Below are positions 1-5,460 of a stretch of DNA of 23,120 nucleotides, in pieces (the stretch's first letter is position 1; every line of letters starts with the position of its first letter). The position numbers and the translations under genes are program-made. A model generated the notes under the pieces. That model had not been told where the DNA came from. It did not search any database and worked only from the letters and a program-made list of their open reading frames with translations. Source of the DNA: a virus. The stretch spans positions 1 to 23,120 of the IMG/VR virus record IMGVR_UViG_3300031974_003999; one strand, written 5' to 3'.

Positions 1-47
1 ACCCACGAACCTATGCCTCCAAAGTAACTATATAGCCCGGCCCTCAT
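1..47 (-). CDS. Start of an unidentified gene running off the left edge
   Basis: A minus-strand reading frame opens with ATG at 47-45 and stays open to the window edge, giving the N-terminus MRAGLYSYFGGIGSW. Its start codon overlaps the TGA stop of the 194-residue gene upstream as ATGA, the coupling arrangement used throughout this genome, and this is the main support. Only about 15 residues are visible, so no family can be named. The upstream neighbour looks like a virion assembly protein, so this may be another structural gene. Confidence 0.45.
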   Translation of the reverse strand, partial: MRAGLYSYFGGIGSW

Positions 48-628
48 TTTTTCACCGCCTTTTTTATTTCACGTCGAAGCAATTTTTTGAAGTATCTATC
101 TATGAAATCCTGACCTATTCCAAAGAAATCAAACCTCCCTTTGTTATAGCTAACACTATCATGAAACATATATAGTAATTTAGGAGGTCCTGATCTTTGT
201 CTCTCGAATACACCATCAACTCCTTTAACTCTACCTATAAATTGCGTGTCCTTCTTTATCAAACCTGAACGCTTACCAATAATATTTCCGTATTTATTTA
301 GTCTTGCATTCCAAAAAGGTACCGGTATTTTTTTACCTGTGCTTCTAATACCACCGTCTATTTGATATTTTAGATAGTCTTCTTGTAAAGACTTAATAAA
401 GAATACTCCTGTTAATGTTCTTAAATTTGCTTTAAAAAAACCAAATGCTCTTTCTGTAAATGGCGTAGGATTGTTAAACACTTTACGCATCTTAAGTTTG
501 TAATGCTTTTGCATCATTGGACCAATTTTGTTTATAGCTCTCATTGAAGCAAATGGTACTTGCTTCTTCTCTACTCTTTTTAGATCACTAATGAATTGCT
601 TATAGTTATCTCTTATTTTTATCTGCAT
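44..628 (-). CDS. Probable phage virion morphogenesis protein (194 aa)
   Basis: A very basic protein (many Lys and Arg, C-terminus RREIKKAVKK) that opens with a helical N-terminus, residues 1-50, including PFASMRAINKIGPMMQKHY. This N-terminal pattern, a helix followed by an Ala-Asn-rich helix and then a basic region, resembles phage tail-completion or minor tail proteins of the lambda Z/gp10 kind. That resemblance is from memory and is not a diagnostic motif. No signal peptide or membrane segment is seen. The start at 628 lies inside the end of the DUF3310 gene (23-bp overlap), and its stop overlaps the next start as ATGA, so it sits in a coupled minus-strand operon. It could also be a DNA-binding protein, given its charge. 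Confidence 0.5.
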   Translation of the reverse strand: MQIKIRDNYKQFISDLKRVEKKQVPFASMRAINKIGPMMQKHYKLKMRKVFNNPTPFTERAFGFFKANLRTLTGVFFIKSLQEDYLKYQIDGGIRSTGKKIPVPFWNARLNKYGNIIGKRSGLIKKDTQFIGRVKGVDGVFERQRSGPPKLLYMFHDSVSYNKGRFDFFGIGQDFIDRYFKKLLRREIKKAVKK

Positions 629-839
629 ACTCTAATTCTAATAATAATTGTGCGTAATGTATTATCTTTCTTACATCATCAGCTCCACCTTTATCTTGAT
701 GACGTGTTGCATATTTTACAATATTAGCTTCACACGTATTCAACTTATTACGCTGGCAATACTCTACTGGTTGTATTGCATACTCTTTATAATGCGATCC
801 TTTAATTTGTTTGTTTAATGCTGTATTCCTTTTTGCCAT
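606..839 (-). CDS. DUF3310 family protein (T7 gp1.7-like)
   Basis: This 77-residue protein carries the pattern of the phage DUF3310 family: SHYK (residues 15-18), IQPVEY (22-27), then NIVKYATRHQDKGGADDVRK (39-58) followed by IIHYAQLL. T7 gp1.7, a member of this group, is described as a nucleotide kinase acting on dTMP/dGMP, but most members are uncharacterised and a kinase role here is only inferred. Its length fits the stand-alone form of the family. It starts 25 bp inside the end of the upstream nuclease-like gene and overlaps the downstream 194-residue gene, so the three are probably co-transcribed. A nucleotide-pool role would suit the pyrimidine enzymes encoded on the other strand. Confidence 0.75.
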   Translation of the reverse strand: MAKRNTALNKQIKGSHYKEYAIQPVEYCQRNKLNTCEANIVKYATRHQDKGGADDVRKIIHYAQLLLELEYADKNKR

Positions 840-1231
840 AATTTTACTAATGTATCAATCCCTTTATCGTCACAAACTGTAGTGCCTGTTATATCATGAA
901 TGTTATAGTCTGCACCTACTGTTACATATTCTTCATCGGAATCATAATCTCCATCTTGTTTAACAATGATATAACTAAATGCTGTATAACCTAATGCTTT
1001 ATTTAATCTGATAAATTTATCGAATATAAATAGTTGGTTTCTATTTGGGCTATTTTTAAAGCCTACATGTTTCTGTTCAAAGAACAAAAAGTATTTACCT
1101 TCCGTATGTAATTTATCTATATCGGTATATCTACCATTTAAACTTGGAAGCATTTTCTTCCAATTAACTCTACCTCCTGCTGCTATATCTAAACTATCTA
1201 AATAAGCTTTTTTATTACGTAAAGTAGTCAT
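815..1231 (-). CDS. Putative PD-(D/E)XK nuclease-like protein (138 aa)
   Basis: The N-terminal half contains TDIDKLHTEGKYFLFFEQKH (residues 36-55). This looks like the restriction-endonuclease-like core: an acidic residue (D37 or D39), a beta strand, then E52-x-K54. NQLFIFDKFIRLNKALGY (65-82) would be the helix that follows in such folds and contains a Gln. The C-terminal part is Asp/Glu-rich (DGDYDSDEEY, 93-102). The motif assignment is mine and rests on spacing alone; a structure prediction is needed to confirm it. The gene opens a short minus-strand set with the DUF3310 and 194-residue genes. There is no good Shine-Dalgarno before the ATG. Instead, two copies of an 11-bp repeat lie just upstream. 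Confidence 0.6.
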   Translation of the reverse strand: MTTLRNKKAYLDSLDIAAGGRVNWKKMLPSLNGRYTDIDKLHTEGKYFLFFEQKHVGFKNSPNRNQLFIFDKFIRLNKALGYTAFSYIIVKQDGDYDSDEEYVTVGADYNIHDITGTTVCDDKGIDTLVKLWQKGIQH

Positions 1232-1236
1232 AATCT

Positions 1237-1260
1237 AGTCGTTTCACTCAGTCGTTTCAC
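1237..1260. repeat. Two 11-bp direct repeats upstream of a minus-strand gene
   Basis: AGTCGTTTCAC occurs at 1237-1247 and again at 1250-1260, separated by TC. On the minus strand this reads GTGAAACGACT twice, ending 5 bp before the ATG at 1231. The 13-bp period is near, but not equal to, one DNA turn. The segment further upstream (1261-1320) is almost pure A/T with a TTGACT at 1313-1308 (minus strand), so a promoter probably lies there, but no well-spaced -10 box stands out. The repeat could be an operator or a translational control site. Between the repeats and the hairpin at 1381 I see no gene. Confidence 0.5.
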
Positions 1261-1380
1261 TTTTAATATTGTTTTAAATATACTTTTTTTAATAAAACAA
1301 AATAACAAGTCAATAAAAATAATACTTGCAGGCGATTTGGATAGACATTTCGGCCAGCAAAATATATCGTTACATAATAC

Positions 1381-1401
1381 CCCCCTTATATAATAAGGGG
1401 G
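1381..1401 (-). terminator. Hairpin 3' of the ATPase gene, probable terminator
   Basis: CCCCCTTAT (1381-1389) pairs perfectly with ATAAGGGGG (1393-1401) across a 3-nt ATA loop, and can extend by three more pairs (1377-1379 with 1402-1404) if one C bulges. It begins about 11 nt past the TAA of the minus-strand ATPase gene, the expected place for a terminator or 3' stabilising hairpin. A run of Us does not follow on either strand, so it is not a textbook intrinsic terminator. A GC stem stands out in this AT-rich DNA. Confidence 0.55.
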
Positions 1402-1411
1402 TATATGTACG

Positions 1412-2497
1412 TTAATTTGCACTTTCTTCTCCTTTCTCCCAACCTTCTTTATCTGCCCATCTTTTAATTTTAGAATAAGAGATGTTGTAAGATATTTCTT
1501 CCATGATCTTTTCGGATATGGCACGTAAGCTTAAACCTTGTTCGTAATACTTTTTAGCTAATGCTAATTGTGTACGATCTCTATTTTCAGCTAATACCAC
1601 ATCACCATTAATCATTTCAAAATCAACTTCTTGTTGTTGTATGCTTGTTAAGCGTCTTGCTTTCTCAAAGCTAAATTTAAACGAGAAGTCAATACCCTTT
1701 TCATCTTGTTCATCATGTATATCAATTTCTTGACGTTCAGATTCAAGTCGTATCAAAAGGTCTAAAGTGACTTGTTTTGACATAGTGCCAAATAAACCAT
1801 TACCTTTATTTGCATGATCTACTATCCAACAAGCTATATTTTCTTTACGTAAAAAGTTAAGTAAAGGCATAACATGTAGAATCCATTCTGTAGGAGATGA
1901 ATAGTCTTCAAATGCAAATAGTGTAAAAATATTATCTAGAACAACAACATCTGGTTCCATAACAATTATGGTATTCATAAGTTGTTGCATATTACGCTTT
2001 TCCTCCAATGTGCGTAAGCTTATTTCACTATTATCATCTATTTCATATTCACCAGTCTCTAAATTAAGCTCTTTGCTTTGAGGTGTTAGAAACCGTGATA
2101 TATACATTAAGTTTTCGCAAGCTTGTTTCCATTTATTAATATCTTCTAAAGGTGCCTTCATTTTTAAATACCTTGACTGAATCATTTCAGGAGATATTTC
2201 ACCATCGACATATAAAACCTTTTTAGGTTTAGGAATTGTATAGAATGCGAAATCTTTACCCATTGCAAGATGAAGCATCATCTTCATGGTAATATACGAT
2301 TTTCCACTCCCTGCTTTACCAAAAACCAATGCTTGATCGCCTGTATATAACAAGCCATCAATCAAAGGTTCAGGCTTTGGATATTCTTTCTTAAGAATGC
2401 TTCCTAAGTTTTCTACCCACAGTTTTGTATTAGTGCTGGCCTGATCAAGATCGGGAGTGTCGTATGAATAATGATAATCCTGACCAGACCTGCTCAT
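1412..2497 (-). CDS. RepA/AAA_25-type RecA-fold ATPase with C-terminal HTH
   Basis: A 361-residue NTPase with a clear Walker A, GKAGSGKS (residues 60-67), and a Walker B strand VVVLDN (184-189). VLYVDGEISPEMIQSRYLKM (94-113) is the segment typical of the AAA_25/RepA branch of RecA-like helicases and helicase loaders, and IVDHANKGNG (225-234) fits the sensor region of the same branch. Residues 310-355 (LALAKKYYEQGLSLRAISEK, then SYSKIKRWADKEGW) form a helix-turn-helix of the resolvase type, suggesting DNA binding. It probably serves as the phage replicative helicase or helicase-related ATPase. It starts within the stop of the SSB-like gene and ends at a hairpin, so it is the last gene of the early minus operon. 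An alternative is a recombination ATPase. Confidence 0.8.
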   Translation of the reverse strand: MSRSGQDYHYSYDTPDLDQASTNTKLWVENLGSILKKEYPKPEPLIDGLLYTGDQALVFGKAGSGKSYITMKMMLHLAMGKDFAFYTIPKPKKVLYVDGEISPEMIQSRYLKMKAPLEDINKWKQACENLMYISRFLTPQSKELNLETGEYEIDDNSEISLRTLEEKRNMQQLMNTIIVMEPDVVVLDNIFTLFAFEDYSSPTEWILHVMPLLNFLRKENIACWIVDHANKGNGLFGTMSKQVTLDLLIRLESERQEIDIHDEQDEKGIDFSFKFSFEKARRLTSIQQQEVDFEMINGDVVLAENRDRTQLALAKKYYEQGLSLRAISEKIMEEISYNISYSKIKRWADKEGWEKGEESAN

Positions 2498-3045
2498 TAA
2501 AATGGAATGCCGTCGTGATCTTCATTATTTGAAGATTCATTGTTAGTTGCTTCTGCAACATCTACTAATTCTCCAAAATCAGAAGGTTTTGCCACCCATT
2601 TTTCGAATTTTAAATTAGGTACGAACATTTTAGATCCACCTGATAAAGTAATTTTTTCTGAGCCTTCATATTTAGCACAAACTACTTTACCATCTTCTTT
2701 ACTTGACCATGCATCCGTCATAACTTGATCAAATGCTCGGCCTTCGGCTTTACTAAAACGTTGCCATAAGTAAGTACCTTTATCTTTGATGTAAAACTGG
2801 ACAGAAAAAGCTCTTTGAAACCCTTGTTCATAAAGTTCAGCTTTATCGCCACTTGCTACACCTTGTACTTGATCCCATTTCCATTCATATTGGCCTTCGT
2901 ATTTACCCCAGCCAGTATAGAAATCGGGGGAAAGTAAAAAGTAATCAAAATCTACAGGTTCATCATTAACAACAAACTTTCCAAGCTGGTAATGATGCTT
3001 AATATAGAGTCCATCAGACTCATTGCTTAATTGCAAAAAAGACAT
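2497..3045 (-). CDS. Single-stranded DNA-binding protein-like, acidic C-terminal tail
   Basis: A 182-residue soluble protein rich in beta strands and aromatic residues (for example FLLSPDFYTGWGKYEGQYEW, 36-55), followed by an Asn/Glu/Asp-rich linker and the terminal peptide DHDGIPF. That ending is the hallmark of SSB proteins, whose acidic tail ending in IPF recruits partner enzymes. The body does not show the E. coli SSB signature, so it is a divergent phage SSB, identified mainly by the tail and context. The RBS GAGGAG lies at the right spacing before the ATG at 3045. Its stop is shared with the start of the RecA-fold ATPase, which fits a coupled replication pair. Confidence 0.7.
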   Translation of the reverse strand: MSFLQLSNESDGLYIKHHYQLGKFVVNDEPVDFDYFLLSPDFYTGWGKYEGQYEWKWDQVQGVASGDKAELYEQGFQRAFSVQFYIKDKGTYLWQRFSKAEGRAFDQVMTDAWSSKEDGKVVCAKYEGSEKITLSGGSKMFVPNLKFEKWVAKPSDFGELVDVAEATNNESSNNEDHDGIPF

Positions 3046-3058
3046 AAAATCTCCTCGT

Positions 3059-3229
3059 TTAAAAAGCTTTTATTGATTCATCCCAATATTTCGGAAATAA
3101 CCAATAAAAGTTTTCGGTTAAATAATCATTAAATTGCAGGGTTAGGAATTCCTCACCATACAATCTACGTTCGTCCTTACAACAATAGTAGTAAGAACGT
3201 GCATACGAAATGAAGCCGTCTTCATTCAT
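3059..3229 (-). CDS. Small unidentified protein (56 aa)
   Basis: The frame opens with ATG at 3229-3227, overlapping the TGA of the upstream gene as ATGA, with AGGAGG seven bases upstream, and closes with TAA at 3061-3059. The product begins MNEDGFISYARSYYYCC and is unusually aromatic (12 Tyr/Trp/Phe in the second half, including ENFYWLFPKYWDES). It contains a Cys-Cys pair. No family is recognised. The strong RBS, exact coupling and tight fit between two real genes support it as a gene. Its place just before SSB suggests an early role. Confidence 0.7.
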   Translation of the reverse strand: MNEDGFISYARSYYYCCKDERRLYGEEFLTLQFNDYLTENFYWLFPKYWDESIKAF

Positions 3230-3471
3230 CTTACCTCCTCAATATCGAATACAACAGATTGTTCAGGACAATGTGTAGTTGTATTCACCCCTAAAGACAT
3301 GAAATAGTCCGCTAAAGCGCTACGATCCTTTTTTAATTCTAACGATAAAGCATTTAATTTATCAAATATTTCTTTTGATATGTAAATAGCTTTACGTCCA
3401 CATCTTTCATTTAAGATTGGATCATTAAAACTAAACAGACCTTCTTGCGTCCTTTTTGGATTGTTCTTCAT
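3226..3471 (-). CDS. Small ribbon-helix-helix-like protein (81 aa)
   Basis: Residues 26-62 (RKAIYISKEIFDKLNALSLE, then LKKDRSALADYFMSLGV) read as a short strand followed by two helices, the arrangement of ribbon-helix-helix DNA-binding proteins, where the strand inserts into the major groove. The C-terminus (CPEQSVVFDIEEVR) is acidic. No convincing Shine-Dalgarno precedes ATG 3471, which lies inside the end of the smaller upstream RHH gene, so translation may be coupled. It may regulate the divergent promoter region at 3596-3707 or act as an early accessory factor. Fold assignment is by pattern only. Confidence 0.55.
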   Translation of the reverse strand: MKNNPKRTQEGLFSFNDPILNERCGRKAIYISKEIFDKLNALSLELKKDRSALADYFMSLGVNTTTHCPEQSVVFDIEEVR

Positions 3472-3595
3472 TATCTAAAGCATTATTTATTAGCACATCA
3501 ACAAAAGCGCTCATAACTAAACCTGATCCTTTACAAAAGGACTTTAATCTAGTATGAGTTTTGTTGCCAATGACTAACATTTTCCTATCATCCAT
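3431..3595 (-). CDS. Ribbon-helix-helix regulator-like protein (54 aa)
   Basis: The frame from ATG 3595 to TAG 3433-3431 encodes MDDRKMLVIGNKTHTRLKSF, then CKGSGLVMSAFVDVLINNAL and a charged tail. Strand (KMLVIG), helix (KTHTRLKSFCKGSG) and helix (VMSAFVDVLINNAL) are the classic Arc/CopG order, clearer than in the next gene. The 3' end overlaps the 81-residue gene by 41 bp. ATG 3580 is an alternative start with a weak AGGA. It is the promoter-proximal gene of the minus operon and faces the plus operon across a region with repeated hexamers, so it is the best candidate for the local repressor. Confidence 0.65.
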   Translation of the reverse strand: MDDRKMLVIGNKTHTRLKSFCKGSGLVMSAFVDVLINNALDNEEQSKKDARRSV

Positions 3596-3635
3596 AAGCA
3601 CATAATATAGTAATAAATTTAATTGTACATATTTG

Positions 3636-3664
3636 TTTACTTTTTTATATAACTACTGTACTAT
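3636..3664 (+). promoter_or_regulatory. Candidate sigma70-like promoter of the plus operon
   Basis: TTTACT at 3636-3641 and TACTAT at 3659-3664 are separated by 17 bp and each match four of six bases of TTGACA and TATAAT. The predicted start, about 3671, falls at the edge of the palindrome at 3672-3687, and the -35 overlaps another copy of the hexamer GTTTAC. The downstream gene begins at 3708. Confidence 0.45.
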
Positions 3665-3671
3665 AAGTTAT

Positions 3672-3687
3672 GTAAACGAAAGTTTAC
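3672..3687 (+). promoter_or_regulatory. Perfect palindrome GTAAAC-GAAA-GTTTAC in the 5' leader
   Basis: Six-bp arms enclose GAAA, a GNRA-type tetraloop in RNA. If transcription starts near 3671, the plus-operon mRNA would begin with this hairpin, which could stabilise the 5' end. As DNA it could equally be a repressor operator covering the start site. No U-run follows, so it is not a terminator. Confidence 0.5.
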
Positions 3688-3707
3688 TTAATAATAAGGA
3701 GATAACT

Positions 3708-3953
3708 ATGCAAATAGTAAAAACTAAAAATAAAAATACAAGCTACAATGGTAGAAAATGTAAAACAACCACAGCATTCTTTACAAATAATGAAGAAGGT
3801 TTAAGGTTAGTAATATTCGACTTTGATAATGGTGACTTAGAGTATAAGTTAATACAAGGTTTCGCAGGTAGATATTCTAAAAAAATAGAATTCAAACAGT
3901 TTAGTCAAAATGAAGCTGACATAGCTTTTGAACAATACTTAAAAACAATTTAA
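3708..3953 (+). CDS. Small unidentified early protein (81 aa)
   Basis: The frame is open from 3633, but ATG 3708 is chosen because AAGGAG lies seven bases upstream and the promoter and hairpin sit in the longer version. The product MQIVKTKNKNTSYNGRKCKT and onward is basic at the N-terminus. It has a central strand-like segment LRLVIFDFDNGDLEYKLIQG (32-51) and a C-terminal helix rich in Phe and Glu. No known family is recognised. As first gene of the plus operon it is probably an early protein. Confidence 0.65.
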   Translation: MQIVKTKNKNTSYNGRKCKTTTAFFTNNEEGLRLVIFDFDNGDLEYKLIQGFAGRYSKKIEFKQFSQNEADIAFEQYLKTI

Positions 3954-3965
3954 TGAGGAGATAAC

Positions 3966-4139
3966 ATGCAACATATAAGAAGACCTATACTATCGATATT
4001 AGAAAATATCAATCGTAATATGCTTGAAGAAAAGCACAATAAACCATACAATGAGATAACCATTAAAGACATGGACCAATCTGATTGGAAAAGATTTAAT
4101 GATCTATTATTATTCAGGAGGAAAAATGAGAATAGTTGA
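3966..4139 (+). CDS. Small unidentified protein (57 aa)
   Basis: ATG 3966 follows GAGGAG by six bases, the same leader style as the gene before. The product starts MQHIRRPILSILENINRNML and is a charged, probably helical protein with a KDMDQSDWKRFNDLL segment. It ends at TGA 4137-4139, 14 bp inside the next gene, whose own AGGAGG is embedded in its last codons. No homologue is recognised. The strong RBS and overlap support a real gene. Confidence 0.65.
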   Translation: MQHIRRPILSILENINRNMLEEKHNKPYNEITIKDMDQSDWKRFNDLLLFRRKNENS

Positions 4140-4449
4140 TATATTCAAAGATTGTCTCAAGATACAAAAAAAGAAAAGTAGAGACTATCAGAATACTAAA
4201 TCACGCGTTAAACAAGTGGATTATTATCCACAAGGAGTACTAAGTATCATGAATATGATACACACTAAAACAACAAGATTGTGGAGTTTGTTAGAGTCTA
4301 AAGATAATCCTAACTATGAATCATTAGAGGATAATGCTAAGGACTTAATTAACTATACTGCTTTCTTAATTAAATACATCAATTATGGTTTTGATGGTCA
4401 AGATTATAAACGTAATATCTTTAATGAGGAGATGAAAAATGATAAGTAG
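4126..4449 (+). CDS. Nmad1/DUF1599-like nucleotide-modification-associated protein
   Basis: ATG 4126 is chosen over upstream in-frame codons because AGGAGG ends 4 bases before it. The 107-residue helical protein has KSRDYQN (17-23), then GVLSIMNMIHTKTTRLWSLL (37-56), then SLEDNAKDLINYTAFLIKYI (66-85). This order (K..DY, a helix with K..RL, then E/D..DL.NY) matches the Nmad1/DUF1599 family, which was named because it clusters with phage DNA-base hypermodification genes. Its biochemical activity is not established. Here it directly precedes a MazG-like protein, a ThyA-like enzyme and a dCMP deaminase, just the company expected. Family call is from pattern memory. Confidence 0.65.
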   Translation: MRIVDIFKDCLKIQKKKSRDYQNTKSRVKQVDYYPQGVLSIMNMIHTKTTRLWSLLESKDNPNYESLEDNAKDLINYTAFLIKYINYGFDGQDYKRNIFNEEMKNDK

Positions 4450-4825
4450 AGACTTAACTGAAATGCATGAAAAATATGGTTTTACAGACCAATGTAAATG
4501 GTGGACTAAAGAACAAAAGGAACATTTCCTTAAGTTTAGAGGTGCATTTATACAAGAAGAATTAAACGAACTACAAATTGCTATATCTCAAGATAACAAG
4601 GAGGAGATAGTAGATGCTTTAATTGATATAGCTGTTGTAGCATTAGGAACGTTAGATATGTTTAATGTGGATATCGACAAAGCCTGGTCAGAAGTACACG
4701 TTGCTAACATGTCTAAGGAACCTGGCATCAAAGAAGGTAGGCCTAACCCACTAGGCTTACCTGATTTGGTTAAACCGGAATTTTGGCAAGCGCCAACACA
4801 TAAGGATAATTTAGGTGATTTATGA
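4439..4825 (+). CDS. MazG-like nucleotide pyrophosphohydrolase
   Basis: A 128-residue all-alpha protein with the metal-binding pattern of the MazG/HisE-like superfamily: QEELNEL (39-45), giving ExxE, followed after about 12 residues by EEIVDALID (55-63), giving ExxD. These acidic residues coordinate Mg2+ for hydrolysis of NTPs or dNTPs to monophosphates. The C-terminal NMSKEPGIKEGRPNPLGLPD is typical of the phage form. In a base-modification operon it would plausibly remove unwanted canonical dNTP or supply dNMP to the ThyA-like enzyme, which is inference. Its start overlaps the Nmad1-like gene, with GAGGAG upstream, and its end overlaps the ThyA-like gene. Confidence 0.85.
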   Translation: MISRDLTEMHEKYGFTDQCKWWTKEQKEHFLKFRGAFIQEELNELQIAISQDNKEEIVDALIDIAVVALGTLDMFNVDIDKAWSEVHVANMSKEPGIKEGRPNPLGLPDLVKPEFWQAPTHKDNLGDL

Positions 4826-5460
4826 ACGTACAAACTATAAGAAATTTATTTAAACAGAAATACTTAAAAGGCGAGAAAGGCTCTACAGTATCATTATATG
4901 GTGTGAGCTTTGAAGCAGATGAAGACACTATTTTCTCTGAACCTAATAAGAAATATATTGAAGCTGAGATTAAATGGTATAAGTCTAGAAGTAAAAATAT
5001 ATTCGATTTAGATTATGATCCTGTGCCTGCTATATGGCGAGAGGTTGCAGATTTAGAAGGCAATATCAATTCTAACTATGGTGCAATTATTTTTGATGAA
5101 AAAGGTTTAGAACTATCGCAATATGAATATGTTCTTGATATTTTAAGAGAAGATAAATATAGTAGAAGAGCAACTATGATTTATACCTACCCAGAAATCC
5201 ACAATGATTATAAATGGCGTGGTATGAATGATTTCATATGTACAAATGCCGTATCATATTATGTTGAAAATGATGTATTAAATGCTGTCGTACAAATGCG
5301 AAGTAATGATGCTGTATATGGTTACAAGAATGATCTTGCTTGGCAGAAAGAAGTATTGAGAATGCTAGCTAGTGATTTAGAAATGGAACCTGGCAAAATT
5401 ATATGGCAAGTACAAAACCTACATGTTTATGAAAGACATTACGACTATTTGGAAACATAG
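4822..5460 (+). CDS. ThyA-fold pyrimidine nucleotide (hydroxy)methylase, likely dCMP-type
   Basis: A 212-residue thymidylate synthase-family enzyme. It aligns by eye with E. coli ThyA: E49 (AEIKWY, for E58), IWREVADLEG (71-80), SRR (114-116, the phosphate arginines), catalytic C140, RSND (160-163), and LHVY (200-203, for the substrate His and Tyr). At the position of ThyA N177, which reads uracil, this protein has D171 (GYKNDLA against GLPFNIA). Asp there is known from T4 dCMP hydroxymethylase, so the likely reaction is dCMP to 5-hydroxymethyl-dCMP with methylene-tetrahydrofolate, but dUMP hydroxymethylation or plain methylation is not excluded. T141 replaces the usual His after the Cys. It is shorter than ThyA (264 aa), ending soon after the HxY motif. 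Genes overlap on both sides. Confidence 0.85.
   Translation: MNVQTIRNLFKQKYLKGEKGSTVSLYGVSFEADEDTIFSEPNKKYIEAEIKWYKSRSKNIFDLDYDPVPAIWREVADLEGNINSNYGAIIFDEKGLELSQYEYVLDILREDKYSRRATMIYTYPEIHNDYKWRGMNDFICTNAVSYYVENDVLNAVVQMRSNDAVYGYKNDLAWQKEVLRMLASDLEMEPGKIIWQVQNLHVYERHYDYLET

Larger units (their letters stand above)
3596..3707. promoter_or_regulatory. Divergent control region between minus and plus operons
   Basis: This AT-rich gap separates the two transcription units and has no gene. It contains GTTTAC at 3635-3640, GTAAAC at 3672-3677 and GTTTAC at 3682-3687, three copies of one hexamer counting both strands. A plus-strand promoter candidate lies between them. On the minus strand a TATATTAT stretch about 10 bp before ATG 3595 could be a -10 region, implying a very short leader. 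The arrangement suggests an operator region for one of the adjacent ribbon-helix-helix proteins, which is inference. Confidence 0.55.

Noticed and set aside
1321-1380. A tRNA or small RNA gene in the gene-free gap
   Set aside because: No cloverleaf arms or TTCGA-type T-loop could be found; the only structure is the short hairpin at 1381-1401.
1228-1524. Minus-strand frame of 98 codons spanning the end of the ATPase gene, the hairpin and the repeat
   Set aside because: It overlaps the ATPase gene by over 100 bp in another frame, passes through a hairpin and repeats, has no RBS, and its product looks random.
3672-3687. Palindrome as an intrinsic terminator
   Set aside because: It lies just downstream of the candidate promoter, before the first gene, and no U-run follows.
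4588-4833. Minus-strand frame opposite the MazG-like gene
   Set aside because: It is a shadow of a clearly conserved gene with no RBS or start context.
4822-5460. Conventional thymidylate synthase
   Set aside because: The fold is ThyA-like, but Asp replaces the uracil-reading Asn and the context is base modification, so I call it a dCMP-type or otherwise altered enzyme. Classical synthase activity is not ruled out by sequence alone.
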